DNA of 64,000 nt, from positions 1 through 64,000 of the forward strand of contig JASGCM010000012.1 in assembly GCA_030054175.1 (NCBI GenBank). Direction: 5' to 3'. The notes under the pieces are model-generated. The model did not search any database, was not told where the DNA came from, and saw only the letters and a list, made by a program, of their open reading frames with translations. Below are positions 54,944 through 63,804 of this stretch, in pieces. This DNA is from Alphaproteobacteria bacterium (lineage in GTDB: Bacteria; Pseudomonadota; Gammaproteobacteria; Burkholderiales; Burkholderiaceae_C). The first letter of the stretch is position 1. Every line of letters starts with the position of its first letter. The translations under genes were made by a program, and so were the position numbers.

Positions 54944-56342
54944 GGGTGGATTCGCTTTGTCTTTGTTGAGCGATGGATTCAAAGGTCTCGCCTGTGGCGG
55001 CCAGGGTGACTGGCACACCAGGGAAGTTCTGTTGGAAACGGATCAGCGCCACGTCGACGTACTCGGACGCGATCTCCATGGCACGGCCAATGCGACCGGT
55101 GCGCTGCGCGGCCATCAGCGTGGTGCCGCTGCCGCAGAAAGGTTCGAACACGATCTCGCCTTCATCGGTGTAGGCCTTGATGACCTCGACCGGCAGCGTC
55201 ACCGGAAAGACTGCCGGGTGATCGATGTCCTTGCCGATTTTTCCCTTATGGCGCATGACCCGGATGACCGAGTCGGGGATGCGGTGGTCCTGCGTCGGCT
55301 GACCCGCAGCGGTCCAGCCATTGACCTGGCCATCCTTGCCACGCATCGCGGTCGAGGATCCGTCGGCGCGCAGATGGGTCTCCTGGCCAGCGAACTTGCA
55401 AGGCACAGTCTTGTTGGGTTTGCGCGTCTGCCGGTTGAAGTGAAAGATGAATTCGAAGCTGGGTGCGAGACGTCCTTGCCAGTCACCGGGCATGCCCGGC
55501 CCCTGGTCCCAGACGTAACAGGCAAAGCGCCGCCAGCCTTGGCTGCGCATCCAATCGAGCCAATGGTCCCAGTACGGGATGAACTCGTTGTCGCGGTGAA
55601 TCAGCCCCAGATTGACCAACACCTGGCCATCGGCAGCCATGGGCACCTGTGCGAACACGCCGCGCATCAGGCCATCCCAGTCGGAAATGCCGCCGGACGT
55701 GTAGTCGCGCTGGTTGCCATAGGGGGGCGAGGTGAAACACAGGCTGGCCTGCTCGCCCTGCATCAGGGTGACGACCACGGACGGATCACTGGCATCGCCG
55801 CAGATCAGGCGGTGCGGGCCCAACTGCCAGACATCTCCAGGGCGGGAGATCGGCTGCTTGGGTGGTTCTGGGACATCGTCGTCTGTTTCGGCATCCGATT
55901 CGTCATCGGCACCGTCAGCATCAGGCTCGTCCAAGTCGGCCAGAATCTTGGCCAACTCGTCATCTTCGAAGCCAGTGAGCTGCAGGTCGTAACCGGCCTC
56001 GGACAGTTCCGCCAGTTCAAGGGCCAGCAACTCGTCATCCCACCCGGCGTCCAGCGCCAGGCGGTTGTCGGCGATGACGTAGGCGCGCTTTTGCGCCGGG
56101 GTGAGGTGACCCAGTTCGATGACCGGGACCTCGGCCAGTTCCAGCTTGCGCGCGGCGGCCAGACGACCATGGCCGGCAATGATGCCGTTGTCGCCATCGA
56201 CCAGCACCGGACTTGTCCAGCCAAACTCCACGATGCTGGCAGCGATCTTGGCAATCTGCGCCGGCGAATGGGTGCGGGGATTCCTCGCATACGGCAGCAG
56301 CGCATCAATCGCGCGGTATTCGATCTGCAGGTTGGGCGTCAT
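54936..56342 (-). CDS. ParB-like plus DNA methyltransferase fusion (SPPY type)
   Basis: A 468-residue paralogue of the next gene with the same ParB-like N-terminus (DALLPYARNPRTHSPAQIAK, DGDNGIIAGHGRLAAARKL). The methyltransferase motif is TSPPYGNQRDYTSGG, typical of N4-cytosine or related enzymes, and VFEPFCGSGTTLMAAQRTGR is the SAM site. Thus two tandem copies have diverged in catalytic motif and presumably in target. An acidic linker (DADGADDESDAETDDDVPEP) joins the domains. It begins 8 bases after an intrinsic terminator. Confidence 0.88.
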   Translation of the reverse strand: MTPNLQIEYRAIDALLPYARNPRTHSPAQIAKIAASIVEFGWTSPVLVDGDNGIIAGHGRLAAARKLELAEVPVIELGHLTPAQKRAYVIADNRLALDAGWDDELLALELAELSEAGYDLQLTGFEDDELAKILADLDEPDADGADDESDAETDDDVPEPPKQPISRPGDVWQLGPHRLICGDASDPSVVVTLMQGEQASLCFTSPPYGNQRDYTSGGISDWDGLMRGVFAQVPMAADGQVLVNLGLIHRDNEFIPYWDHWLDWMRSQGWRRFACYVWDQGPGMPGDWQGRLAPSFEFIFHFNRQTRKPNKTVPCKFAGQETHLRADGSSTAMRGKDGQVNGWTAAGQPTQDHRIPDSVIRVMRHKGKIGKDIDHPAVFPVTLPVEVIKAYTDEGEIVFEPFCGSGTTLMAAQRTGRIGRAMEIASEYVDVALIRFQQNFPGVPVTLAATGETFESIAQQRQSESTHV

Positions 56343-56349
56343 GGAATTG

Positions 56350-56381
56350 AAAAACCCGCCGAGCGTTGCCGCCGGGCGGGT
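56350..56381 (-). terminator. intrinsic terminator just upstream of methyltransferase operon
   Basis: On the minus strand ACCCGCC pairs with GGCGGGT around an inner GGCG/CGCT stem with a GCAA tetraloop, followed directly by TTTTTC. It ends only a few bases before the ATG at 56342, so it would cut early-region transcription before the methyltransferase and late genes unless antitermination or a nearby promoter acts. Confidence 0.75.
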
Positions 56382-56399
56382 GAAGAAAATTGTGTGGTT

Positions 56400-56455
56400 G
56401 GTAACTGTCGTTCGGGGTGGTAACCGCAGCCCGGTAACCTAGCCGGGTGGTAACC
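56400..56455. repeat. cluster of four GGTAAC(C) repeats
   Basis: GGTAACT at 56400 and three GGTAACC copies at 56419, 56433 and 56449, spaced 19, 14 and 16 bases start to start. GGTAACC is palindromic apart from its centre. They lie in a 448-bp non-coding stretch (56343-56790) upstream of the methyltransferase operon, and could be operator or methylation sites. No reliable gene is seen in that stretch. Confidence 0.5.
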
Positions 56456-56790
56456 TGTTTTTACGGTCAGACGCTATCGAAATCTCGCGCTGTTGCCCCC
56501 CGCATAGCGGAGGCGACCGGAAGGACCCATGAAATCTACGTCGGATATGTCAGATGCGTCAGACTTTTGATGGCATCTGCGTCTTGCGCTTCTTTCCTGA
56601 CCATAGCCGAAACTGTACGCTCAAATGGGGCTTCATGCTGCATGCTCAAAATCCGCCCATGGGTGCGCGTTGCAGCTGATTGATGCTCACACACGACCAA
56701 AGACATCAGAACACCCTGCGTCGACACTGGGAAGAGGTTTGATCACGGGCATTGCCGTAGGAAATCTTGCCAGCATCAACAGCTGCCCAA

Positions 56791-57180
56791 TCAACCAGAG
56801 TTGAGCCTGTACGCCACCAACTCCATGACCCGGTGCCAGCGCCGCGAGGCTGTGTTGCGGTCACAGGCGAACCGCCTGCCGATCTGCTGCCACTCGTAGC
56901 GGTTGGCGCGCATCCACACCAGATGGCGCTGCTCCACCTCCAACCACTGCACCCAGCGCATGGTCTCGAGCATCCGATCCACGGCCTGCGGACTGGGTGG
57001 CATGGACCGGTACACCCGTTCGGGGTCGGGATAGCGCTCGGGCACCTGCATGGCCAGCGTCATCCAGGGGTTGAAGTAGCCAGCAGGACGCACGCGTGGC
57101 AGCTTATGCGCTGTCTCGGCAGCCTCAGCGAACCGGGCCGCCACGGCATCAGCCGTCCATTGGGTTAGGGATTCAGCCAT
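56791..57180 (-). CDS. DUF6362-like regulatory protein
   Basis: A 129-residue protein. The C-terminal WQQIGRRFACDRNTASRRWH is a clear helix-turn-helix, and WVQWLEVEQRHLVWMRANRY precedes it, as in DUF6362 phage proteins. The ATG at 57180 is selected by the natural start MAESLTQW, overlapping the upstream gene by 8 bases. A possible regulator of the adjacent methyltransferase/late region. Confidence 0.72.
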   Translation of the reverse strand: MAESLTQWTADAVAARFAEAAETAHKLPRVRPAGYFNPWMTLAMQVPERYPDPERVYRSMPPSPQAVDRMLETMRWVQWLEVEQRHLVWMRANRYEWQQIGRRFACDRNTASRRWHRVMELVAYRLNSG

Positions 57181-57382
57181 GGCGCTTGCATCCCTCGCCG
57201 TAAAGGCGCTCACCCAGCCTGCACACGAACTGCTTTTCGATCCAGTCCAGGCGCTCGTCCTGTTCTGACACCACCAGGATGTGGTCATTGCGCCAACACT
57301 CGCGTTTGACAGCATCCTGGTCCGGCGTGGTGGGCTGCATATTGCCCAGCGGGCAGCGGTAGCGGTGTTGTGGAATCTTCAT
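57173..57382 (-). CDS. hypothetical phage protein
   Basis: A 69-residue protein (MKIPQHRYRCPLGNMQPTTP ... CRLGERLYGEGCKRHG) with four Cys, perhaps metal-binding. It fits snugly between the RuvC-like and DUF6362 genes. No family recognised. Confidence 0.6.
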   Translation of the reverse strand: MKIPQHRYRCPLGNMQPTTPDQDAVKRECWRNDHILVVSEQDERLDWIEKQFVCRLGERLYGEGCKRHG

Positions 57383-57383
57383 C

Positions 57384-57854
57384 TCACACCTCCATGGCCG
57401 AGTCGATGGCCAGGTACAGCAAGGCGATGGCGTCGGCTTCGTTGTCATCGGCCGGGGTGTGGCCACGGGCACGGACGGCTGCCACCATCTCGTCCTTGCT
57501 GGCATTGCCCTTGCCGGTGGCGTGCTTCTTGATCGTGCCAACCGGGATGCCCTGGTAAGGGATCTGGTGGTGCTCGCACCAGGCAGTCAGCTGGCCTATG
57601 AAGCCACCGTAAGCATGAGCGGCGTCGACACCGACGTGGCGGCGGACCTCTTCGAACACCACTTGGTCGATGCCGTCATTGCACTGCTTGATGTCGGTAA
57701 GCCAGCGCTTGAACCGCAAGAAGCGCATGCCACCGCCTTCGAAGCGTTGGGGTTTGAAGGATTGGCTGCCACTGCTGATGCTGCCGTCGCGGCAGGCCAG
57801 TGCCCAGCCCGTGGTGGTGCCCAGATCGAGGGCGAGGATGGTCGTTGTGTTCAT
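57384..57854 (-). CDS. RuvC-like Holliday-junction nuclease
   Basis: A 156-residue RNase-H-fold protein. ILALDLGTTTGWALACRDGS supplies the first Asp, DQVVFEEVRRHVGVDAAHAY the Glu, and DDNEADAIALLYLAIDSAM the C-terminal acidic pair, matching phage RuvC-type resolvases. It should resolve branched replication intermediates before packaging. ATG 57854 is chosen since the upstream 95 codons run through a repeat-rich non-coding stretch. Confidence 0.85.
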   Translation of the reverse strand: MNTTTILALDLGTTTGWALACRDGSISSGSQSFKPQRFEGGGMRFLRFKRWLTDIKQCNDGIDQVVFEEVRRHVGVDAAHAYGGFIGQLTAWCEHHQIPYQGIPVGTIKKHATGKGNASKDEMVAAVRARGHTPADDNEADAIALLYLAIDSAMEV

Positions 57855-57876
57855 GTTGTCAGTCCTTGTTTGATCG

Positions 57877-57976
57877 GGTCTGACGCAGCTGACACGGCTT
57901 ATCGATACCCTCCGTGAGGCGCGCACGCACGCGCACGCGTAAGAGTTACGACAAACTGCGTCAGCTGCGTCAGACC
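57877..57976. repeat. 17-bp inverted repeat around a Z-DNA-prone tract
   Basis: GGTCTGACGCAGCTGAC (57877-57893) and its exact reverse complement (57960-57976) are 66 bases apart. A 22-base alternating purine-pyrimidine tract lies between (57919-57940). A close direct relative of the right arm (15 of 16 bases) recurs at 56549-56564. The position between the primase-helicase and RuvC-like genes would suit a replication-origin or regulatory element. Confidence 0.55.
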
Positions 57977-57993
57977 GCGTGGTTTTCATGGGG

Positions 57994-60288
57994 TCAGTTG
58001 TCCGCGTAGGGGGTGTAAGCTGGCGTCGGCGGGTGTTTGAGGCCAATGCCCTGGAACCCGCGCACGCCCATCCCGTTACGCCATTTGTCCATCCCGCGCG
58101 TGATGAGCAGATCGGAGAAGCGGCGTTGTGCGCCGACAAACTCGCCAGCGGCTTCAGCCCACTGTTTCCAGTCGTTGAACAACTCGGCGGTCAGCGACTT
58201 GGCGTTGGCCACGCGCACGCAGCGCTCATCCAGCCAGCGACCCAGAGCGTCCTCAGCTTCGAAATACTCCTCGGTCGCTTCCACCACACGCTGCGGTGGG
58301 GCGAGCCGTCCGTGGCGCTGCCAGTCGAGGCAGCCCTGGACGGCCCACGCGAGAATGCCGTCACGTTCGGCCAGGAGCTTCTGTTGCAAGTTCTTGTCTC
58401 GCTGCTGCGGCGGCACGGTGATCGTGAAAGGGATCAGGTGCAGCCTGCGTTTCATCGCCTCGTCGATGTTGCGAATGGCGGGCTTGTGGTTGCCCGCCAC
58501 GAACAACTTGAACTGTGGGAAGAACTCGAAGAAGTCCTGGCGCATGAAGCGCGCCGAGATTTTGTCGCCACCGGTGAGGTTCTTGAGCTTGGACTCGGCC
58601 CAGCGTTTGCCCTGTTCAGTTTCGATGGCCGCCACGAAGCGTGCGCCGCGCAGTCCCGCCATATCTGTCGGGTGCCGGTCGGTGCGCGTCTCCATGAAGG
58701 TGTCCATCGGCGCATTGGTCGCGTAATCACCCAGGATGGTGGCCAGCGTGTTGACGAACACCGACTTGCCGTTCGCGCCCGTGCCGTACAGGAAAAACAG
58801 TGCGTGCTCCTGCGTCGACCCGGTCAGCGCGTAACCGACCATCCGTTGCAGGTAGGACTGCAGTTCCTTGTCGCCACCCGTAACCTCGGCGATGAACTGC
58901 CGCCAGGTAGGGCAGTCGCCACTGGGCGTGGCGGTGGTGATCTTGGTCATCCGGTCGGCGCGTTCGTGCGGGCGCATCCTGCCTGTCTTGAGATCGACCA
59001 CACCGCCCGGCGTGTTGAGCAGCCACGGATCTGCATCCCATTCGTCGGTGGTCGCCGCGTGCCTGCGGTCTGCACGCGCCAAACGTTCCACACCGCCGAC
59101 CGTTCCTGCGCTGGCCAATTTGGCGGCGACCTTGGGGTTGTCGGCGCGCACAGCCGTCTGGCGGCAGACGCTGCGGATCAAGTCCGTGGCCGCCAGCGTG
59201 TCCTCGGTGCGCCAGCGTTGCCCGTCCCACACCAGCCACTTGCCCCAGCCGGACACGTATCGCCAGTCACGGTGGTAGCGGCGCGTGAAGGACAGCGCCA
59301 GCGCATCCTCCGTACCCCAGACGGATTCGTCGCTGCTGACGACTGGATCAACGTCATCGGCCACGTCGTGCATCTGCAGGCGCGGCCCGTGGGTGAGGAA
59401 GGTGGCGACATCAAAGCCTTCGGCAATGGCGTCCGCCACGTCCCATCCCTCTGCAGCCTCTTCGGGCGGATAGAGGACGTGGCAGGACTTGGCCCCCGAC
59501 GACAAGATGGCCTGTGCCGCATGCGTGGCGTACTCCCAGCCCGGCTTGTCGCGGTCGGGCCAGATCAGTACGGCCTTGCCGGACAACGGCGACCAGTCGG
59601 TCTTGTCGACCGGAGCGTTCGCGCCGTGCATTGCCGTGGTGGCATTGACGCCCGCGTCGATCAGGGCCTGCGCGCATTTCTCACCCTCAACCAGCACCAC
59701 CTGCGCGGCGCTGTTCATCCCTGGCTGGTTGTAGAGCGGGCGCGGGTCGGGCGGTGCCATCTTGCGACGCTTGGCATCCCATGGCCGGAACTGCTTCTTC
59801 TGCCCAGGCGGGTCGTAGCGGTAGACGACGGCAATCAGATGGCCTTGGGCGTCGAGATAGTCCCACTTCGCGGTGGCGGGGCCGAGTTCGTCGACGGGCA
59901 CGGCTTTCTTGCCGGATCGGCGCACTGGCATCTCGCGGGTGCGACCGAGCAGATCAGCCGCCGTATCCAGCACACGATTGAAGTCGGTGTGGATGTCGAG
60001 CGCCGAATGCCCAGCGATCAAGGAGAAGATATCGCCGCCATCGCCCGTCGCACGATCCGTCCACAACCCAGCTTTCTCACCGTCCAGCACCACCTCAAGG
60101 CTGTCTCCAGGGCTGCCCAACACGTCCCCGATCAGGAACTTCCCCCGGCGTCGCTTGCCAGCTGGGAACATCGTGGCCAGCACCGAGGAAAGGCCAGCAA
60201 TCAGTCCGGCACGCAGCGCCTCGCGTTCACTGTCATCGAGGATGCGTCCGGCCTCGACTGGTTTTGGAGTGTCATTGAAGTCAAGCAT
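57994..60288 (-). CDS. TOPRIM primase - SF3 helicase (D5/P4 type)
   Basis: A 764-residue replication protein. Residues about 50-110 resemble a primase zinc/fold region; the TOPRIM part has [17 protein letters not shown] and [15 protein letters not shown]. The C-terminal SF3 helicase has [20 protein letters not shown] (Walker A), [20 protein letters not shown] and [13 protein letters not shown]. Together they make an initiator-type primase-helicase. It is the largest early gene. It overlaps the sigma-like gene by 8 bases. Confidence 0.93.
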   Translation of the reverse strand: MLDFNDTPKPVEAGRILDDSEREALRAGLIAGLSSVLATMFPAGKRRRGKFLIGDVLGSPGDSLEVVLDGEKAGLWTDRATGDGGDIFSLIAGHSALDIHTDFNRVLDTAADLLGRTREMPVRRSGKKAVPVDELGPATAKWDYLDAQGHLIAVVYRYDPPGQKKQFRPWDAKRRKMAPPDPRPLYNQPGMNSAAQVVLVEGEKCAQALIDAGVNATTAMHGANAPVDKTDWSPLSGKAVLIWPDRDKPGWEYATHAAQAILSSGAKSCHVLYPPEEAAEGWDVADAIAEGFDVATFLTHGPRLQMHDVADDVDPVVSSDESVWGTEDALALSFTRRYHRDWRYVSGWGKWLVWDGQRWRTEDTLAATDLIRSVCRQTAVRADNPKVAAKLASAGTVGGVERLARADRRHAATTDEWDADPWLLNTPGGVVDLKTGRMRPHERADRMTKITTATPSGDCPTWRQFIAEVTGGDKELQSYLQRMVGYALTGSTQEHALFFLYGTGANGKSVFVNTLATILGDYATNAPMDTFMETRTDRHPTDMAGLRGARFVAAIETEQGKRWAESKLKNLTGGDKISARFMRQDFFEFFPQFKLFVAGNHKPAIRNIDEAMKRRLHLIPFTITVPPQQRDKNLQQKLLAERDGILAWAVQGCLDWQRHGRLAPPQRVVEATEEYFEAEDALGRWLDERCVRVANAKSLTAELFNDWKQWAEAAGEFVGAQRRFSDLLITRGMDKWRNGMGVRGFQGIGLKHPPTPAYTPYADN

Positions 60289-60877
60289 CGGTGGCCCCCC
60301 CGATCACATCGGCGATGCCAGCCAATTCGTGCGGAATACGAGATTCGTGTCGCAACTTTCGTAGCGCCTTCCCCTCGATCTGGCGAACGCGCTCGCGCGT
60401 GACTTCCATCTTCTCGGCAACCTCATCGAGTGACGACCCGACAAAGAAGCGCTCGCGGATCACGTCCGCCTCACGCGGCGTCAGCGTATCGAGTGCATCC
60501 TGAATGATGCGACCTGCCTGCGCGTGGCTGGCCAGCCGCAGTGGGTCGGCGGATGCCGTTCCACAGGCCAAGGCTTGCACGCTGTCAGCATCCAGATCGA
60601 TGCTGGAATGGTTGGTTTCCAGCGGCTGGAGCTGAGCATCCGACCACAGATCGGATGGGGATGCGTTCAGGAAGTCACACAGGTTCCACGCGCATTCCCG
60701 CAACAAGCCATCCGGCCTCAGCGGCGAACGCGTGAGGTTGATGTAGGGCAACAGCGCCCCGTAGTAGCTGATGCCGACGACGGCGGCGAACGGAGCGCCC
60801 GGCCTGTGACCCGCCCGTTCGATGGCACGCAGCAGACGGGCATTGCGCACGGTGACGCGCACACGGTAGTCACTCAT
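60281..60877 (-). CDS. sigma-70 region 4-containing regulator
   Basis: A 198-residue protein. The C-terminal part ([54 protein letters not shown]) is a sigma region 4 almost identical in pattern to host RpoD. The N-terminal 110 residues show a possible second HTH ([20 protein letters not shown]) but no sigma region 2, so it cannot melt a promoter alone. It may redirect host polymerase or act as a transcription activator or anti-sigma-like factor for phage genes. Confidence 0.82.
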   Translation of the reverse strand: MSDYRVRVTVRNARLLRAIERAGHRPGAPFAAVVGISYYGALLPYINLTRSPLRPDGLLRECAWNLCDFLNASPSDLWSDAQLQPLETNHSSIDLDADSVQALACGTASADPLRLASHAQAGRIIQDALDTLTPREADVIRERFFVGSSLDEVAEKMEVTRERVRQIEGKALRKLRHESRIPHELAGIADVIGGATDA

Positions 60878-61082
60878 GTGCCCCTCCTTGCGAGACTGCC
60901 CATGCCCTGAGTTCTGACATCCGGAAGCGAACCATCTGGCCGACCCGGTAGTGCGGAATCCGCTTCGAAGCGCGGCAACGCGGTTTGGTGAAAAAATACG
61001 GCGGAAGGTTAAGCAGACACGCCGCGTGGCGTGCCCCCACCATTGGTTCTGCCGCTGGTGCTTGTGATTGGGTGTTGTTCAT
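60870..61082 (-). CDS. excisionase-like HTH protein
   Basis: A 70-residue protein ([54 protein letters not shown]) with the winged-HTH layout of excisionases/HTH_17. The ATG at 61082 overlaps the nuclease stop by four bases. Likely a DNA-bending regulator or recombination directionality factor. Confidence 0.75.
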   Translation of the reverse strand: MNNTQSQAPAAEPMVGARHAACLLNLPPYFFTKPRCRASKRIPHYRVGQMVRFRMSELRAWAVSQGGAHE

Positions 61083-61813
61083 TGCATCCTCCAGCAGCGG
61101 TCTTGCCACGCGCACATCCGGCATTCGAAGTGGGTTGAGTCATGGAAGGCACGCGGCAGCAGTTCGCCAGATTCAGTCGCCGTGATCACCTTCACCGCCC
61201 GATCCGACATGCGCTGGGCAAGTGCCGCGTCAAAGGGCACGAGCTCGGTATAGATCTCCATCGTGTCGGCGTTGATGGCCGTAAAGATTGCCGGGTGCTC
61301 GTGCAGTTCGAGATAGGCTTGGTAAATCGCCACCTGCGCGGCATAGATGGGCTTGGAGATGGCCAGCCCCTTTTTCTCAAGATCGCTCCAGGATTTATTG
61401 CCCAGGCACTTGCACTCCCATAACGCGGGATAGGCGAAGCCTTCGGGGCCTCCGACAATGACGCCGTCAACGTGCCCCTGCAGGCGACCATCGGCCACCG
61501 AGAAACCGAACTGCTCGCCGTCCGCTTTGCGTGTGCGCAGGTCGAAACCCGCGTCCCGCAGCCACGCGACCATGCAGTCCTCTATTACATGGCCACGCTC
61601 GAAGATGCGCAGCATCCGGCCCGGGGTGTCTCGCCCGTGGTCGATGGGAGCCTTGGCGTACTCGAACTGCAGCGCGCGCTCGCAGGCCACCCCGAGGCGC
61701 GACGCCCCGAGGTACTGGCGCTCAGGCTCGCGGGCGCGGGCCTGCTGCAACCCGGCGTCGATCAGGGCTGTGACCTGGCCCGCGATGCTCGATGAGGAAT
61801 TGAAGTCCATCAT
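61079..61813 (-). CDS. PD-(D/E)xK exonuclease (Cas4/RecB-like, Fe-S)
   Basis: A 244-residue nuclease. GASRLGVACERALQFEYAKA provides the first Cys; GRLQGHVDGVIVGGP the Asp; ALWECKCLGNKSWSDL the Glu-x-Lys; YAAQVAIYQAYL the Gln-x3-Tyr; and FECRMCAWQDRCW the three C-terminal Cys for a 4Fe-4S cluster. It is probably the phage recombination exonuclease, as it is encoded with a probable partner set (208-residue protein, DUF6511, P63C). Confidence 0.87.
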   Translation of the reverse strand: MMDFNSSSSIAGQVTALIDAGLQQARAREPERQYLGASRLGVACERALQFEYAKAPIDHGRDTPGRMLRIFERGHVIEDCMVAWLRDAGFDLRTRKADGEQFGFSVADGRLQGHVDGVIVGGPEGFAYPALWECKCLGNKSWSDLEKKGLAISKPIYAAQVAIYQAYLELHEHPAIFTAINADTMEIYTELVPFDAALAQRMSDRAVKVITATESGELLPRAFHDSTHFECRMCAWQDRCWRMQ

Positions 61814-62310
61814 GGCTTCTTCCCCTTCGGTTCTTCCCAGGGCAGGTCATCCTCCATATCCGCGAACGGATTGGCGGTATCGGGTGCCAGCGGATCGGGC
61901 GTGGGCGGCAAGCCCCGCACGGGCGGAAACTTGCTGGACTCGTGGTGCGCGACCATTGCGTCCGACCAGCAGGTGACTATTGATTCGATCACCCGCAGCG
62001 CTTGCGCCTCGGAGTAGTCGCCCAGCGGCTTGGTGAAGCCGATCTCGCCCGCTGCCTCACCGAAGGCCTTGAGGCACTGACGCATGGCGGCCAGTTCGAC
62101 ATCAGACGGATCAATCATGGCGACCTCCGTCTTGTCGATGCGACCTTCCTTGGCCCGCTGCCAGTTGCCGTACAGCGCGTGAAACGCGTCCTGGCAGCGC
62201 CGCGAACAGAACACCCAGTCGATGGGGTAGCGCCGGGGATCGCCCACACCGTGGCGATTGTCGGTGTGGCCGTAGCCCCGGGCCTGTCGTTTGCAGACCC
62301 AGCATTTCAC
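61810..62310 (-). CDS. DUF6511 zinc-finger protein
   Basis: A 166-residue protein with an N-terminal treble-clef-like finger (MKCWVCKRQARGYGHTDNRH, IDWVFCSRRCQDAFHALYGN) and a C-terminal Pro/Asp tail (PDPLAPDTANPFADMEDDLP) reminiscent of single-strand-binding protein tails. This matches DUF6511 in phage recombination clusters. Confidence 0.78.
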   Translation of the reverse strand: MKCWVCKRQARGYGHTDNRHGVGDPRRYPIDWVFCSRRCQDAFHALYGNWQRAKEGRIDKTEVAMIDPSDVELAAMRQCLKAFGEAAGEIGFTKPLGDYSEAQALRVIESIVTCWSDAMVAHHESSKFPPVRGLPPTPDPLAPDTANPFADMEDDLPWEEPKGKKP

Positions 62311-63161
62311 ACCTCCTCCTCGAGTTCATCGAGCAGAAGGCCCAACTGCAAGGCTGCGCCAGCGAAGGCGGCCTCGCAGCGGCGCTTGAAGTCGGGGTAG
62401 CTCATCGAGCTGCGCGCAATCGCCGTAACCGCGTGAATCTGCGATTCCAGATGCGCGAGTCCTTGATCGGACAGCCACTGGTGGTGCTTCTGCGAAATGC
62501 CCTTGCGGTTGCGGATCTCGCCCAACAAGTCCTCTGGCAGCACCGGCCCGTAGACCCAGCGCAGCGTGATCTGGCCGACCACGTGCGGAGGGTTTTGGTC
62601 GTGGCCTTGGTACTTCCAGCCAAACAGGCGGTAGATCGCGCGGTAGTAGTCCGGGTGAAAGCGCCGCTCCCAGGATGCGCAGGACTGGCGCAGCAACTTG
62701 GAGATCAACTCCTGCAGTGCGTCCGGCGCGCGATGGTGCTGGTAGCCGGTGGCCTCGTCGATCAAAGCGACCTCGCCTGTGGTTGCGAGAGCGCGCATGA
62801 TCTTCATACAGTTTGGCACGAGCTTTTGCCGGGCACGGTGCAGTGTCCGGCTGAGTGCAGCGTCGATTACGCCGGACGCGATCATGGTGATGACGCCTGC
62901 AGGAAAAAACTGCGCCCGGCGACCGTTCGGAAGGCAAATCGGTGAGTCAAATTTATCCAACTCTGACAATGAGTTAGGCGCGTAATCAGCCAAAATTTGC
63001 CGAAAACGGTGACCCGTGTTGTTTTCGTGGAAGCCGAGCAGCTTGGCCAGTTCCTTGCGGACGTAGCCGCGCTCGCCGCTGGTGAGCACGACCGCTTCGC
63101 AGTCGAGATCGCCGAAATGCACGACGCCGTAGTGGCTGGCAGTGAGAATGGGAGTTTTCAT
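62307..63161 (-). CDS. P63C domain phage protein
   Basis: A 284-residue protein. The N-terminal part (MKTPILTASHYGVVHFGDLD) resembles Bro/KilA-type phage antirepressors, and the C-terminal P63C domain has ATTGEVALIDEATGYQHHRA, DYYRAIYRLFGWKY and GQITLRWVYGPVLPEDLL. Function is unknown; such proteins are frequent in prophage early regions. ATG 63161 is chosen because the longer open frame upstream is the shadow of the next gene. Confidence 0.82.
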   Translation of the reverse strand: MKTPILTASHYGVVHFGDLDCEAVVLTSGERGYVRKELAKLLGFHENNTGHRFRQILADYAPNSLSELDKFDSPICLPNGRRAQFFPAGVITMIASGVIDAALSRTLHRARQKLVPNCMKIMRALATTGEVALIDEATGYQHHRAPDALQELISKLLRQSCASWERRFHPDYYRAIYRLFGWKYQGHDQNPPHVVGQITLRWVYGPVLPEDLLGEIRNRKGISQKHHQWLSDQGLAHLESQIHAVTAIARSSMSYPDFKRRCEAAFAGAALQLGLLLDELEEEV

Positions 63162-63172
63162 GGCGACCTCCC

Positions 63173-63799
63173 TTACTGCGCCCACGACGGTTTGCCCGTC
63201 ACGGGTGCGCGTTGCGGGGCCGGGGCCTGATACGCGGGTGCTACCTGCGCCGGAGCGCCGGACGTGCCGCCACCAGGCGACTTGGGTGGCACGCCCATCA
63301 ACTTGGCGTAGTCGGGATGATCGGGTTCGACCGCGACCTTGACCACGTTGCGCTCTTGGCCCTTGCTGTCCTTTTCGATGTCCACACGGGCCAAGAACTC
63401 CAGACCATCCAGTTCGTGGAAGCCCTGGATGCGGCGTGCGGCGGCGGCCTGAGGGCTGTTGTCCTGCGGGTGAACATTGCGGGCGCTGTTGAGCGCGGCG
63501 CGGATGAAGCTGCGCCCCATTTGCCCCCAGGTCGGCCCCTTGGGCGAGGACAGGCCGATGTTCGACCACAGTTTGCGCTTCGCGTACTCACCACCGGTGA
63601 TCACAAACTCGGCAGAAAGGAAGACCGCGCCGGTATCGAACGACTGGGTGGCATAACCACCCGTCCAGCCCTGGCTCTGGTCGTCATAGCCGCCCGGTTT
63701 GACGGTCAGGCGCATGGGCGCGATGACGCCCTTCGGGATCAAATCAAAGCCAGACTGTTGGGGATCGGCATCCTGAAAATCAAAGTAGTTGGAAGACAT
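63173..63799 (-). CDS. hypothetical protein of recombination cluster
   Basis: A 208-residue protein (MSSNYFDFQDADPQQSGFDL, LIPKGVIAPMRLTVKPGGYD, SFDTGAVFLSAEFVITGGEY). A strand-rich core is followed by a Pro/Gly/Ala tail. Its pattern and its place beside the Fe-S exonuclease resemble phage single-strand-binding or annealing accessory proteins, but I cannot name a family. Confidence 0.65.
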   Translation of the reverse strand: MSSNYFDFQDADPQQSGFDLIPKGVIAPMRLTVKPGGYDDQSQGWTGGYATQSFDTGAVFLSAEFVITGGEYAKRKLWSNIGLSSPKGPTWGQMGRSFIRAALNSARNVHPQDNSPQAAAARRIQGFHELDGLEFLARVDIEKDSKGQERNVVKVAVEPDHPDYAKLMGVPPKSPGGGTSGAPAQVAPAYQAPAPQRAPVTGKPSWAQ

Positions 63800-63804
63800 G
63801 GCGA

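Noticed and set aside
54894-56423. 509-codon open frame on the plus strand
   Set aside because: Antisense of the SPPY methyltransferase with its conserved motifs; no coding character of its own.
56447-56727. Small frames on both strands in the 56.4-56.7 kb gap
   Set aside because: Neither has a good Shine-Dalgarno sequence or recognisable sequence, and they overlap each other and the GGTAACC repeats.
57979-60402. 807-codon open frame on the plus strand
   Set aside because: It is the antisense shadow of the primase-helicase gene, which has clear TOPRIM and SF3 motifs; the shadow's translation has no recognisable domain and composition typical of high-GC antisense frames.
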